This document shows, one piece after another, positions 1-9,635 of a stretch of 62,402 nt of DNA. Position 1 is the first letter of the stretch. Each line of letters opens with the position of its first letter. This DNA comes from Candidatus Pullichristensenella stercorigallinarum (lineage in GTDB: Bacteria; Bacillota; Clostridia; Christensenellales; Aristaeellaceae). Under the pieces are notes generated by a model. That model was not told the DNA's origin, made no database searches, and saw nothing but the letters and a program-made list of their open reading frames with translations. Location: positions 1 through 62,402 of the forward strand of contig DVFZ01000108.1 in NCBI GenBank assembly GCA_018712945.1. The letters are read 5' to 3'. The position numbers were made by a program, and so were the translations under genes.

Positions 1-3000
1 CAAATCCTGCCGGAAGCACTGGCTGCTTGTGGCCGGATAGCTGAGGATGCGCACCGCGTTGCCGCTGAGCAGATCTGGCATGTCGGCGTTCTCACGAAGG
101 ACGATGCCGTTGAGCGTGCTGGAGCCGATGCCGCTCTGCTTGGCCCAGGCCACGGGGAGGCTGCGCTGGCTGTTGCCCGAATCCACCTCTGTGCGCGAAA
201 AATCGCCGTTCACCAACAGGTTGACGCGGTTGGCAATGGTTCCGCTCTCAAGCTGCGGGCAGGCAAACCAGGCCGTGCCGCCCGTTGCGGCGTTGACCAG
301 TTCCAGCCGCGCGGTGGCGCTCGCGCCAGCGACGTCGATATGCGCCTTCACCTGCACGCGCTCCCAGCCCTCCGCAGCCGGGCCGCAGGAGGATTCCGCC
401 GTGGAACCGGTCACGGGAATGCTCTTGTAGGAAGCATTTCCCACTTTCAGGCGCGCGAACGCCCCGCCGCCGGTGAGGTTTTCGGCCTTGACATAGGCGG
501 AGAAGGTGTAATCGCCCGAAGCAAATACCGGCGCTTCCTGCCAGTAAAGGCTCTCCGCGGCTGCCGTTTTGGTGATTTTCACCGAGGGCATGCTCAGGCA
601 TCGGGTGGCGGTATCGCGCGCGGCCGTGTCTGCCGGTGTGCCTTTTTGCGCCGTCCAGCCAGATGCGAAATCCACATTCGTGGCCAGGTTGATGATGGCG
701 CGTTGCAGTTTCGAGGACTGCTCCGGCGCGTTCGCGAGCGTGGCGGAGAATTTTGTGGACTGCGCGTAGCCAAGCTCGTCAAACATGCTCACCACGTTGC
801 CGGTGGCGTTGAACTGGTAAGTAATCGCCTTGCCCGCCTCGCCGGTGGCATCCGTTACCGCCGTGACCCTTGTGGTCATGCCCAGGTATTCAATGCGTTT
901 TTTCGCGCCCTTTGCGTTGTTCGCGCCGGTCTTTTCCATGGAAATCACGCGCCGCGCCTGCGGGGCGAAGTTGTCCACCGCCGCGGTATCGAATTGGGCC
1001 TCCGGCTCGTAAACCAGCGTTGCCTTGAGGCCGTCGTAATTTTGCGCGGAGACGAGCAGGTTTGTGTCCCCCTCATAGGCAAACACCGATTTTTGCGTTG
1101 AGGCAAGGTCGGAGTAGCTCACGCTTGTCAGACGGTTGCCGGAATCATAGGCAAACGTCACATAGCGGCCGTCGGGATTATCAATGCGTGAAAGCAGGTT
1201 TTGGGCGTTGTAGGTGAATACCGTATCGCGGCCCACGCCGTCGGTGAGCTTGTCCACGCGGCCAGCATGGCCGGAGGCATAGGTATAGGTCATTTTGTTG
1301 CCACAGGCATCGGTGACAGAAGTGATGTAGGTCTTGTTCCCGTTCGCGTCCGGGGCGGGGAAGGCCATGGCCGTGTCGCCCTTGTCGCGGATGGTCGCCG
1401 TGCCGTCCGAGACCGACAACTTGAGTTCCATGCCCTCATCATCCTTGTACGGCTGAGCGCCCGTGGCTTTGAAGTAGTGCTCGGTACCGTCGCCGTCTGT
1501 CCAGACGTAGTAGGGCACATTTTCGCTGTTATAATCCCGCAGGGTTTCGCGGTGCATGCTCTGATTGGCGGTGGTGCGCCAGCCCATGCCGCAATAACAA
1601 TCGTTGGCGGCGGAAAGGCAGCTGTTGTAGTAGTGCGTCACCGAAACCGGCATGCGCTTGCCGCTCATGGCCACATCCGCGTGCGCGTGAACGAGGTTGC
1701 CGTTGAAGATGTCTACCTGGGCGGTGCCGGCGCGGCCCGCCGACAGGGATTCATACTGCCACCAGCCTTCCACGCCCGCATGGCTGACATAGTTGATATA
1801 CAGCTTCGGAGATTTTGATGTTCTCTTTGCCGCGATCCACTCTACGTACTTATTGCTCCCATTCACGCCCTTCGGATAGCGAATGGCCACGCCAAAATTT
1901 TGGCTGTTGCCATTCTCGTCTTTTTTATACCAGCCGCGCGCAAGACGGGTGACGTCAAAATAGCAGGGCGCGTAGGCCGTGGATGTGATGTAGCTGACCA
2001 CTTCATCGCTGATGTGGTCGGTGTTCGTGGGGGTCATGCTGTTCCAGCAGGCCTTGTTTTCTTCCCAATCGGTCTTGATGGGATAGCAGGCCATGTACTC
2101 ATCTTCACTCCAATACGCCTCCGGCGTCAAGGCCAGTTGGGCGTTGATGATTGTATCGGATGCGCTCTGGCTGGGCAGCTTGAGGAATTTCACCAGCGTG
2201 ATGCTTTCTCCGTGCTCGCCATGGCCGGAGCGGGTAAGATATGATTGCCCCAGCGGGTCACCCGGGCGTTCATTTCGATAATTGTCACGATCCCATAAAT
2301 AGGTATCCTGGACGGCATCGTCGTTGGAAGCGGCCTGCACCACCGGGTCGATGGTCACCGGATAGGCCGCGTTGGCAAGAAAGCCCTCGCTGAGGCGATA
2401 GGTCATGCGCGTGTAGCCCTGTCCGGCCGTCAGCAGGACTTCGGCGGTTTCCTCCATGCCGTTGGCGTCGTATACGCGCGGCGGAGCAAAGGTGAAAAGG
2501 GGTTCGCCGCTGGCTTTGTCCAACGCATGCACGCTTTGATCGGCCTTGGCTTCATAGTTAAAGTCCCCGCACAGGCGCAGGGCAATGGACGAAAGCGCCG
2601 CCTCGCTGGTGGCGATGATGTCCTCCTTGACCTTCACGCCCTCCAAGTGGTAGCGCACCGTCACGCCGGGCAGCACATCTGCGTAAGCAATCTCCGCCGC
2701 CTTTTCCAGCACGCTGCCGCGCCGTTCGGCATTCGTGCGCAGCGCCCGGTCGAGCTGGTCCGTGGTCAGGGCCTGCACATCCTCTGCCTGAGCAAGTTCT
2801 GTCATAGCCTGTGTGTCCAGCCCCGGACGGAGCATGGACTGCGCAAGCTGAACGCTGGATACGGCCGTCTTCGCAACCGGATCTGCCGTTTCCAACATTT
2901 GCGCGCTATGCCGCTTGACGCGCTGCGCGCGGTCCAAAAGCTGTGCGCGCACGAGTTGCGCGCCATCCGTGATCTGTGCGGGAACTGCGCCCGCCGTATT

Positions 3001-3357
3001 TTCCAGGCTCCAGGAAATCGTCTGCCCATCTTTTTGCAGGCGGATCAGGGCGCCGCCATCCGTCTGCGCGGGGAATTCCGCACGCAGAGCGTTGGCGCGA
3101 TTGCGATACAGGCGTTTGCCATTTTCCTGAACCGCCTCCAGAGTGTTGTCAATCTCGGCCAGCGCGCCGTCTTCCGTCCGATAGTGCACCGGCCCGGCAA
3201 ACATCACCGCCTGGCGTTTGCCCGCGCCCAGATCGAAGTGCTTGACGCACTCCTCCCGGCGGGAAATGATTTCCCGGCCGGCGAGGGCGTCAAACTGTCG
3301 CACCTGATCTTCTTGCAAGGTTTTTGCTGTTACAGGTGTTTTGTTGATTTTGTCCAT
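1..3357 (-). CDS. DNRLRE/RHS-repeat protein, N-terminal part (runs off left edge)
   Basis: An open frame of 1119 codons begins at an ATG behind a GGAGG-type site and leaves the window before its stop. There is no signal peptide. Residues about 1-335 are a charged N-terminal region. Residues about 339-522 look like a DNRLRE domain, with the repeated 'TYLW...LVKFLKL...ACYFDVTRLARGWY' pattern. From about 560 the chain turns RHS-like (DVAMSGKRMPVSVTHYYNS, then FAYDSGNRLTSVSY-type YD repeats). Near 890 and 1050 there are two jelly-roll-like segments (FASGWT; LLVNGDFS). RHS proteins are large secreted or surface shells that often carry a toxin at the C-terminus, which is not visible here. It follows ssb on the same strand. 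Confidence 0.85.
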   Translation of the reverse strand, partial: MDKINKTPVTAKTLQEDQVRQFDALAGREIISRREECVKHFDLGAGKRQAVMFAGPVHYRTEDGALAEIDNTLEAVQENGKRLYRNRANALRAEFPAQTDGGALIRLQKDGQTISWSLENTAGAVPAQITDGAQLVRAQLLDRAQRVKRHSAQMLETADPVAKTAVSSVQLAQSMLRPGLDTQAMTELAQAEDVQALTTDQLDRALRTNAERRGSVLEKAAEIAYADVLPGVTVRYHLEGVKVKEDIIATSEAALSSIALRLCGDFNYEAKADQSVHALDKASGEPLFTFAPPRVYDANGMEETAEVLLTAGQGYTRMTYRLSEGFLANAAYPVTIDPVVQAASNDDAVQDTYLWDRDNYRNERPGDPLGQSYLTRSGHGEHGESITLVKFLKLPSQSASDTIINAQLALTPEAYWSEDEYMACYPIKTDWEENKACWNSMTPTNTDHISDEVVSYITSTAYAPCYFDVTRLARGWYKKDENGNSQNFGVAIRYPKGVNGSNKYVEWIAAKRTSKSPKLYINYVSHAGVEGWWQYESLSAGRAGTAQVDIFNGNLVHAHADVAMSGKRMPVSVTHYYNSCLSAANDCYCGMGWRTTANQSMHRETLRDYNSENVPYYVWTDGDGTEHYFKATGAQPYKDDEGMELKLSVSDGTATIRDKGDTAMAFPAPDANGNKTYITSVTDACGNKMTYTYASGHAGRVDKLTDGVGRDTVFTYNAQNLLSRIDNPDGRYVTFAYDSGNRLTSVSYSDLASTQKSVFAYEGDTNLLVSAQNYDGLKATLVYEPEAQFDTAAVDNFAPQARRVISMEKTGANNAKGAKKRIEYLGMTTRVTAVTDATGEAGKAITYQFNATGNVVSMFDELGYAQSTKFSATLANAPEQSSKLQRAIINLATNVDFASGWTAQKGTPADTAARDTATRCLSMPSVKITKTAAAESLYWQEAPVFASGDYTFSAYVKAENLTGGGAFARLKVGNASYKSIPVTGSTAESSCGPAAEGWERVQVKAHIDVAGASATARLELVNAATGGTAWFACPQLESGTIANRVNLLVNGDFSRTEVDSGNSQRSLPVAWAKQSGIGSSTLNGIVLRENADMPDLLSGNAVRILSYPATSSQCFRQDL

Positions 3358-3643
3358 CGTTTCTTTTCCTCCGCTTGTCAGAATCACACTGGCAATCCGA
3401 TGCGTCGTTCTGTTTCAGGGCGGCCATGCGCAGTACCCGCTTCCCGCAAGACCGTCTCCTCTGCGGCGCCGCGTCCGCCGCCCTGCCGGCCGGTCTTGGC
3501 TGGGCATCGTCCAGTTTCCTGCTGTGCCAGTTCGAATGGTTGGTAAGATCGCTCCCGCGGGTTTGCGACGCCCCTCCGCGAGAATTGATCCTTTCCCCTA
3601 CTTGCCCAATGGTATCACCCCCTTTTGATGGTTTTCATAGATG
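3358..3643. other. ssb-RHS intergenic region, no supported gene
   Basis: This 286-nt stretch between the ssb stop and the RHS start has one long minus-strand open frame, but that frame lacks a usable start codon with a ribosome binding site and continues out of frame into the RHS gene. I see no convincing terminator in it, so ssb and the RHS gene may be co-transcribed. Confidence 0.4.
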
Positions 3644-4084
3644 TTACGAGGCAGCTTTGCTCTCCGAAGCTGCCTCTGCACTATCCTGTTTTTCCGGAAT
3701 TGCCGCCTGGATTTCCTTTTCAGGTTCCTTTTCCTCCAGCGCCTCCTTGTTGTTTTCCGTTTTCACATTGGCGGCCGTCGTCCTGCCAGCCTTGTACGCG
3801 GGCAAAAACTCCTCCGCGGTGATTTCCACGGAAAGTACGCCATTGTCCCGCGTGTGCTGGGTAAGGTAGCCCTGCAATGCCACCAACTGGCCCTGCGCAA
3901 GCTGTTTCGCTCCCCACAGCGCCACGTTGTTCCAGGCATTGACGGTGTAAAGCTCCTGTTTTACCACGCCCTTCGCCGTCCGATGCCGCACGTTCAGCGC
4001 AAACGTCAAACGCGCCGCTCCAGTCTCCGGCTGTACAAGCCTGGGCCTGTCCGCAATGATTCCTGCAACAAATACCTGGTTCAT
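3644..4084 (-). CDS. ssb: single-stranded DNA-binding protein, tailless
   Basis: A 146-residue OB-fold protein (start MNQVFVAGIIADRP; middle LTFALNVRHR...ELYTVNAWNNVALWGAKQLAQGQLVALQGYL) of the SSB family, which coats single-stranded DNA. The ATG chosen here lies 6 nt after GGAGG. Another in-frame ATG two codons upstream touches the GGAGG and is less likely. The C-terminal third is a Glu/Lys/Ala-rich low-complexity tail ending in ESKAAS, without the acidic DDxPF tip that housekeeping SSBs use to recruit partners. That, and its position in front of an RHS gene, suggests an accessory SSB rather than the replication one. Confidence 0.85.
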   Translation of the reverse strand: MNQVFVAGIIADRPRLVQPETGAARLTFALNVRHRTAKGVVKQELYTVNAWNNVALWGAKQLAQGQLVALQGYLTQHTRDNGVLSVEITAEEFLPAYKAGRTTAANVKTENNKEALEEKEPEKEIQAAIPEKQDSAEAASESKAAS

Positions 4085-4106
4085 ATCCATCCTCCGTTCT
4101 TTTTTG

Positions 4107-4145
4107 GGTGCAAAAAAGCGGCCCGCCTTGCGCGCCGCTTGCACC
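4107..4145 (-). terminator. terminator-like hairpin in the ssb leader
   Basis: Read on the minus strand, GGTGCAAGCGGC pairs in part with GCCGC followed by T6 and GCACC. It therefore looks like an intrinsic terminator lying 20-60 nt upstream of the ssb start. It may end upstream transcripts or act as an attenuator for ssb. Confidence 0.45.
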
Positions 4146-4366
4146 TCTGGAATTGTTCTGGCCCTTTTCCTCGGGCCATGCCTTTCTTGGGACATTCTAA
4201 GTATAGCACGCGGTTCTTATGCAATCAAGCGTCATCTGATGACAACTTCTACCGTCTTGCAGGCTTGGGATTGCCGGTATGCGTTTCCAGATCCCCTGCC
4301 GCTTTTCTCCGGCCCAGTATGTATCGCAGTTCTACGACGCAGCCAAAAATCAAATATCCGTCGCCC

Positions 4367-4395
4367 TTGACAAAATCGGCTCGCCGTTGTATAAT
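4367..4395 (+). promoter_or_regulatory. greA-lysS promoter (TTGACA-17-TATAAT)
   Basis: A consensus -35 TTGACA and -10 TATAAT are separated by exactly 17 nt. Transcription should begin near position 4402, so the RNA starts directly at the base of the hairpin that precedes greA. Confidence 0.8.
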
Positions 4396-4405
4396 ATGCT
4401 GGACT

Positions 4406-4452
4406 GAAACAGGCACTGTGGCATTGGCCCAGTGTCGTTTCGGCTATTTTTT
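4406..4452 (+). terminator. intrinsic terminator/attenuator in the greA leader
   Basis: GAAAC-A-GGCACTG pairs with CAGTGTC-GTTTC (12 bp with one bulge and one G-U pair), followed after 5 nt by T6. It fills almost the whole leader between the predicted transcription start and the greA ribosome binding site. E. coli greA is also preceded by a leader terminator that releases short RNAs (GraL). Equivalence here is inference. Confidence 0.6.
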
Positions 4453-4481
4453 GTAACTATAAAACCAGGAGGGTTTTCAAA

Positions 4482-4964
4482 ATGTCCAACGAAGTCGAGC
4501 AGCGCGTGCTGACGATGACCGACAAGCGCAATCTGGAAAAGGAGCTGGAGGAGCTCCGCCAGGCCAAGCTGGACGTGGCCGAGGAAATCAAGATCGCCCG
4601 CGGCCACGGCGATTTGAGTGAGAACGCCGAGTATGACGAGGCCAAGAACAACGAGGCCCGCATCTACGGCCGTCTGGCTGAAGTGGAAAACACGCTTAAG
4701 ACGGCGGTGTTCGTAGACGACAGCAAGCTTTCCACCGATACCGTGGCCATCGGCCATGCGGTGAAGGTCTACGATATGGAATTTGACGAGGAAGATACCT
4801 ACACGCTGGTGGGCTTTACCGAGGCAGATCCTGCCAAGCTTTACATCTCCGGCGAATCCCCGATCGGCAAAGCGCTGATCGGCGCGCACGTGGGCGACGT
4901 GGTAGAAGCCCAGACCCCTGGCGGCGCTCTGAAACTGAAGGTACTGGAAATCGCCCGCCGCTAA
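4482..4964 (+). CDS. greA: transcription elongation factor GreA
   Basis: A 160-residue protein of full family length. The N-terminal coiled coil (residues about 10-80) carries the hallmark [15 protein letters not shown] motif, whose acidic tip enters the RNA polymerase secondary channel and stimulates cleavage of backtracked RNA. The C-terminal FKBP-like domain follows ([24 protein letters not shown]). The start follows AGGAGG. It is the first gene of a unit with lysS, 31 nt downstream. Confidence 0.97.
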   Translation: MSNEVEQRVLTMTDKRNLEKELEELRQAKLDVAEEIKIARGHGDLSENAEYDEAKNNEARIYGRLAEVENTLKTAVFVDDSKLSTDTVAIGHAVKVYDMEFDEEDTYTLVGFTEADPAKLYISGESPIGKALIGAHVGDVVEAQTPGGALKLKVLEIARR

Positions 4965-4995
4965 AGCGTCATATAGATTGAGGAGGAATTCCCCC

Positions 4996-6912
4996 ATGGC
5001 CGAGGAACTTCGCCAGGAAGTGTCCGAACAAAACCGCATCCGTCTGGAAAAGCTGCGCGCGTTGCAGGCGGAGGGCCGTAACCCTTACGCCCTTACCCGC
5101 TATGACCAGACGCATCATTCCCAGGAGATCTTTGACAACTTCGACGCGCTTGAGGGACAGACTGTCTCCATCGCCGGGCGCATGATGTCGCGGCGCGTGA
5201 TGGGCAAGGCCAGCTTTGCCCACGTACTCGACCGCGATGGGCAGATTCAAATCTATGTCCGCCGCGACGATGTGGGCGAGGAAGCCTACAAGCAATTCAA
5301 GGACTGCGACCTTGGCGACGTGATTGGCGTAAAGGGCATCGTGTTCCGCACCAAGATGGGCGAAATCAGCGTGCACGCGCAGGAAGTCACGTTGCTGACC
5401 AAGTGCTTGCATCCGCTGCCGGAAAAGTTCCACGGCCTCAAGGATACCGATACGCGCTACCGCCAGCGCTATCTGGATATGATCGTCAACCCCGAGGTGC
5501 GCCAGACGTTTGTCAAGCGCTCGCAGATCATCAAGGCCATCCGCGAATTCATGGATAGCCACGGCTATCTCGAGGTGGATACCCCCGTGTTGGGCACGCT
5601 GGAAATCGGCGCGGCGGCGCGGCCGTTTGTCACTCACCACAACGCGCTGGATATTGACATGTATTTGCGCATCGAAACCGAGCTTCATTTGAAGCGCCTG
5701 GTTGTCGGCGGTCTGGAGCGCGTCTATGAGGTGGGCCGGATTTTCCGCAACGAGGGCATGGATACGCGCCACAACCCTGAATTCACCTCTGTGGAGATGT
5801 ATCAGGCCTATACCGATTACCACGGCATGATGGATTTCATTGAGGAACTCTACAAGTACGTGGCTATGAAGGTATGCGGCACCACCGATGTGCCCTATCA
5901 GGGCGAAACCATCCATCTGGGCGGCGAGTGGGCGCGCATGACCATGAAGGAAGCGGTCAAAAAGTACACCGGCGTGGACTTTGACAGCTGGGCAAGCGAC
6001 GAGGAAGCGCGCGCGGCCTGCAAGGCTGCCGGGCTGGAGCCGGAAAAGGGCTTTACAAAGGGCGAATGCCTGAGCCTGCTGTTTGAGGAGTGCGTGGAGG
6101 AAAAGCTCATCCAGCCCACGTTCATCTACGATTACCCCATCGAGGTTTCGCCGCTGGCCAAGCGCAAGGCGGATGACCCGATGTTTACCGAGCGGTTTGA
6201 ATATTTCATCACCGCCAGCGAGTTTGGCAATGCTTTCTCGGAGCTGAACGACCCCATCGACCAGCGCGAACGCTTTGAAAAGCAGGTGGCCGCCAAGCGC
6301 GCGCAGGGCGCGAACGCCTCTGTGGATGAGGATTTCGTGCTCTCGCTGGAATACGGCCTGCCGCCGACGGGTGGCCTTGGCTTTGGCCTCGACCGCTTTG
6401 TGATGCTGCTGACCGACTCGCCGTCCATCCGCGATGTGCTGCTGTTCCCGACAATGAAGCCCCTTGACTCAAAGAAGGACGAAAGTAAGGCGGAGGCCGC
6501 GCCGGAGAAGGTTTCGGAGAAAGCGCCGGAACCCATCGACTTCTCGAACGTGGAGATTGAGCCGTTGTTCAAGGATTTTGTGGATTTTGAGACATTCAGC
6601 AAGTCCGATTTCAGGGCCGTGAAGGTCAAGGAGTGCGAAGCGGTCGCAAAGTCCAAAAAGCTCTTGAAGTTCGTTCTGGACGACGGGACGGGAACCGACC
6701 GGACGATCTTGAGCGGTATCCACGAATACTACGAGCCGGAAGAATTGGTGGGAAAGACCTGCATCGCCATTACAAACCTGCCGCCGAGGAAGATGATGGG
6801 AATTGATTCCTGCGGCATGCTCATCAGCGCGATTCACCATAAAGAAGGCGCCGAAAGGCTCCATCTTCTGATGGTGGACGGCCACATTCCGGCTGGCGCA
6901 AAGCTGTATTAA
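4996..6912 (+). CDS. lysS: lysyl-tRNA synthetase class II with C-terminal tRNA-binding domain
   Basis: 638 residues. The N-terminal OB anticodon-binding domain (about 55-150) and class II catalytic core are intact, with motif 2 ([20 protein letters not shown]) and motif 3 ([30 protein letters not shown]) ending near residue 490. An Ala/Glu/Lys-rich linker leads to an extra domain at about 525-638 ([15 protein letters not shown]... [10 protein letters not shown]... [27 protein letters not shown]), the EMAP-II/Trbp111-type tRNA-binding fold found at the C-terminus of MetRS. Ordinary bacterial LysS is about 490-500 residues long and lacks it. The start is the ATG after AGGAGG; an upstream in-frame codon lies before that site. 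Confidence 0.96.
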   Translation: MAEELRQEVSEQNRIRLEKLRALQAEGRNPYALTRYDQTHHSQEIFDNFDALEGQTVSIAGRMMSRRVMGKASFAHVLDRDGQIQIYVRRDDVGEEAYKQFKDCDLGDVIGVKGIVFRTKMGEISVHAQEVTLLTKCLHPLPEKFHGLKDTDTRYRQRYLDMIVNPEVRQTFVKRSQIIKAIREFMDSHGYLEVDTPVLGTLEIGAAARPFVTHHNALDIDMYLRIETELHLKRLVVGGLERVYEVGRIFRNEGMDTRHNPEFTSVEMYQAYTDYHGMMDFIEELYKYVAMKVCGTTDVPYQGETIHLGGEWARMTMKEAVKKYTGVDFDSWASDEEARAACKAAGLEPEKGFTKGECLSLLFEECVEEKLIQPTFIYDYPIEVSPLAKRKADDPMFTERFEYFITASEFGNAFSELNDPIDQRERFEKQVAAKRAQGANASVDEDFVLSLEYGLPPTGGLGFGLDRFVMLLTDSPSIRDVLLFPTMKPLDSKKDESKAEAAPEKVSEKAPEPIDFSNVEIEPLFKDFVDFETFSKSDFRAVKVKECEAVAKSKKLLKFVLDDGTGTDRTILSGIHEYYEPEELVGKTCIAITNLPPRKMMGIDSCGMLISAIHHKEGAERLHLLMVDGHIPAGAKLY

Positions 6913-6998
6913 ACCAGTCGGGCTTGAAGCGCAAAGCCATGCGTTTCTTGCAAACGATGCGCGGTTTTGTGAAAATGAAAGCCGCGCTTCCCTGCCAA

Positions 6999-7035
6999 AA
7001 ATGGGCAATCTCGAAGGAGATTGCCCATTTCTTTG
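6999..7035. terminator. bidirectional terminator between lysS and the P1 peptidase gene
   Basis: A perfect 14-bp stem (AAATGGGCAATCTC / GAGATTGCCCATTT) with a GAAG loop. T-rich sequence follows on either strand, so it can end both convergent units. Confidence 0.8.
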
Positions 7036-7134
7036 TGCAATGGCATGCCGGGAAAACAACTCCCGGCCCATCGCGGCGTTCCTGGAGATGGCAGGCAAAG
7101 GGCGCGCGGAGACTGCTGGAAAAACAAAAGCCCC

Positions 7135-8190
7135 TTATTCCCGCCAGGCCAGAATCGCGTCCATAAATTCATTCAGGCTGCGCTTCACTGTGCCGTCATA
7201 GCCCGTTACCGTCCGGGCTGTGACCATGGAATTGAGCACGGCTTCTTCCTCTGCCTCGGCCATGGCACGAAACAATGAGTCAATCCGGTTTTCAGAAACG
7301 GCCCTGAAGTCCATCACGCCTTTTTCGGGCGCATGAGGCACGCGATTGGCCGTCGTGAACCCAAGCATCACCTCGCCGCTGCCATGGCCGATAAAGGAGC
7401 CCAAACGGGCCAAGCCCACGCTGGCGCGACGGATCACCCGGCCAATCTGCCGGGAAGAAAGCGGTATATCCGTGGCCATAACGCTGATGATCGAACCCTT
7501 GTCCGGCGCCGAACAGTTCAGCGCCGCATCAATGATGCGCCCAGCCGGCTTGCCGGCGATGATCAGGTCCTTGAGCGAACCGTGGTTGCTCTGAACCAGT
7601 ACCCCGATGGTGTAGGTATGCCCATCAATCTCAACCTGACGGGAGGCCGAGCCCACCCCGCCCTTCAGGGAATGGCAAACCATGCCCTTGCCGCAGCCAA
7701 CATCTCCCTCGGCAAAATCGGCCTGCGCGTCCTGAATGGCGGCCATGAGCTGGGCCGAACCCAGATCCCGCTTCTGTATATCGTTCAAGGTGGCGTCGTT
7801 GCATTCGCATACAACCGGATTGACCGAGGTAAGGCGAATCCCATCCCTTTGGCACTGTTCAATCATATAGCCCACCAGGGCGTCGTGAACCAGCCCGACG
7901 TTCAGTGTGTTGGTAAGGGCGATGGGCGTTTCCAGGACGCCCAGTTCCTGAATCTGCATAAGGCCCAGAGATTTGCCGAAGCCGTTCAGAACATAGGCTG
8001 CGGCCACCGGCTTGGACAGAAATGGGTTTTCCGGCCCGGGCAGGATTATGCTCAATCCAGTCTTATGGCGCTCGTCGTCCAATGTGGCATGGCCAACCAG
8101 CACTCCGGGCACATCGCTGATTTTGTTCAGCGGCCCGGTAGGGTATTCGCCAATCTTGATTCCATAGTCCCGGATTCTCTTTTGTTTCAT
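7135..8190 (-). CDS. P1 family (DmpA/S58) aminopeptidase-like hydrolase
   Basis: 351 residues with the P1/S58 pattern: N-terminal NKISDVPGVLVGHATL, central GVGSASRQVEIDG, and VLVQSNHGSLKDLIIAG. In DmpA-type enzymes the Gly-Ser bond inside NxGS is cut autocatalytically, and the exposed Ser becomes the nucleophile for releasing N-terminal D- or L-amino acids or beta-amino acids. The equivalent here is SNHG|SL near residue 206. The C-terminal GHGSGEVMLGFTTANRVPH is also typical. It is cytoplasmic (no signal peptide), appears monocistronic, and the substrate is unknown. Confidence 0.88.
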   Translation of the reverse strand: MKQKRIRDYGIKIGEYPTGPLNKISDVPGVLVGHATLDDERHKTGLSIILPGPENPFLSKPVAAAYVLNGFGKSLGLMQIQELGVLETPIALTNTLNVGLVHDALVGYMIEQCQRDGIRLTSVNPVVCECNDATLNDIQKRDLGSAQLMAAIQDAQADFAEGDVGCGKGMVCHSLKGGVGSASRQVEIDGHTYTIGVLVQSNHGSLKDLIIAGKPAGRIIDAALNCSAPDKGSIISVMATDIPLSSRQIGRVIRRASVGLARLGSFIGHGSGEVMLGFTTANRVPHAPEKGVMDFRAVSENRIDSLFRAMAEAEEEAVLNSMVTARTVTGYDGTVKRSLNEFMDAILAWRE

Positions 8191-8441
8191 TGCCCTGCTC
8201 CTCTAAACGTGTTTGATGGAAAGCGCGGGGCCTTTAAGTACCTTTTGCCGCCGCCTTTCCCGGTAATTCCATGTATTATTATGGCTGGACACGCGAAGGG
8301 TGTCAAGGGAGAACGGAAAGTTTTAAAAGCGCATCCAGCGGGGAAGCGCCTTGGGGCATGCGCGTATTGCGTTGGCTCGCCGAACGCACGTGAAAAATTT
8401 GCGCGGCTACCCGATATGCACTACAATTAACTGCGCGCGGC

Positions 8442-8471
8442 TTGACCAGGGCGCTTGGGCTATGGTACACT
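8442..8471 (+). promoter_or_regulatory. candidate promoter of the radical SAM gene
   Basis: TTGACC and TACACT are separated by 18 nt, and the -10 ends 39 nt before the start codon. It is a near-consensus match only. Confidence 0.4.
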
Positions 8472-8510
8472 GGTGCGAATCATAAATGCACGCGCGAGGG
8501 GGCAATCTGT

Positions 8511-9635
8511 ATGAAAATTTCCAAGAAAGACGCCCTGATGTGGATGGAGTTCTTTGCCTGTCTGCCGGAAGACGAGGAGCTTCTGCCGCGTCAACAGGAA
8601 ATCGCCCTTGCCGTGCTCTCACAGATCGAGGCTGCTGCGGACGCGCGCGCGGAAGCCCTTCGCCGCAAAATCCCCGGCCTCAAAACGCTGTGCGGACGCA
8701 CGGATTATGTCGGGCCGGAAGCAAAATTCCCGCCGGGATGCCGTTCCTGCCTGCTCGGTACCGGCCTGAGCGCCATCCGCAAGACCAACAAGTGCAACGC
8801 CCATTGCAAGTTTTGCTATGATTTCGGCGTGCTGGATTGCATCGCGCCCATTGGCGAGGGGTATTGGGAAATCGGCGGAACCAAGTTTCGGGAAGAGGAT
8901 CTTGACCTGCTGCTATCCATCCATAAAGCGCCCACCGGCATTTCCTATGTATACCTCGAGCCGTTCATGGAGATCGAGGTATATTACGGCGTCATCGCCA
9001 AATTCCACGCGGCCGGCATCCACCAGCATATGTATACGAACGGCATTCTTGCCAATGAGGAAAACTTGCGCATGCTGGCGCGGGCCGGGCTGGACGAACT
9101 GCGCTTCAACCTGGGGGCGACAAACTGCTCAGACCGAGTGATTGAAAATATGGCCCTTGCCAAGAAATACCTGCCGCGCGTAGGCATCGAAACGCCTATG
9201 ACGCCAGAATTCTTCGACGCCTTTTTTCAGAAAAAAGAAGCCATTCTCGCTACGGGCATTGATTCCATCAACTGCGCGGAGCTGCATTTGAACGAAAACA
9301 ACATCGGCAACTATGCCGGCGAACCCCTCTACATGTACCGGCAGGGCTATATTTCCCCCATCTGGAGCCGTGAACGCACGCTGGAATTCCTGCGGCGCGC
9401 GGCTGAGGAAAACTGGGATATCGCCGTGCATAGCTGCTCAAACCGCACCAAATTCGCCCGCGACCTGAACCTGCGCGCAAAGGAGGGCGGCTGGTTTGGC
9501 GCAAGCGCGTATGCCTGTGAATTTTCGCGCATTCCTTTCCAGGCGTTTCTGCCCGTACTGCGCGACCCTGATTTTCAGTTTTTAGAGGAAGAACCGCTGC
9601 CGGAAGGCTATCGTCCCGGCGACATCGTCCTGTGA
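8511..9635 (+). CDS. radical SAM protein
   Basis: 374 residues. The radical SAM [4Fe-4S] motif CX3CX2C is at C95, C99 and C102 (NKCNAHCKFCYDFG), followed by a TIM-barrel-like chain (YVYLEPFMEIEVYY; HQHMYTNGILA; ELRFNLGATN). An extra CRSC pair (C77, C80) just upstream may bind a second metal or form part of the site. I do not recognise the specific family; the C-terminal part (HSCSNRTKFARDLN... ACEFSRIPF) resembles uncharacterised clostridial radical SAM proteins. The start chosen is the ATG after GAGGGG. A TTG-type extension further upstream overlaps the likely promoter and is rejected. Confidence 0.85.
   Translation: MKISKKDALMWMEFFACLPEDEELLPRQQEIALAVLSQIEAAADARAEALRRKIPGLKTLCGRTDYVGPEAKFPPGCRSCLLGTGLSAIRKTNKCNAHCKFCYDFGVLDCIAPIGEGYWEIGGTKFREEDLDLLLSIHKAPTGISYVYLEPFMEIEVYYGVIAKFHAAGIHQHMYTNGILANEENLRMLARAGLDELRFNLGATNCSDRVIENMALAKKYLPRVGIETPMTPEFFDAFFQKKEAILATGIDSINCAELHLNENNIGNYAGEPLYMYRQGYISPIWSRERTLEFLRRAAEENWDIAVHSCSNRTKFARDLNLRAKEGGWFGASAYACEFSRIPFQAFLPVLRDPDFQFLEEEPLPEGYRPGDIVL

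Noticed and set aside
3358-3640. Minus-strand open frame between ssb and the RHS gene
   Set aside because: It begins after a stop without any ATG/GTG/TTG with a ribosome site and overlaps the RHS start in another frame.
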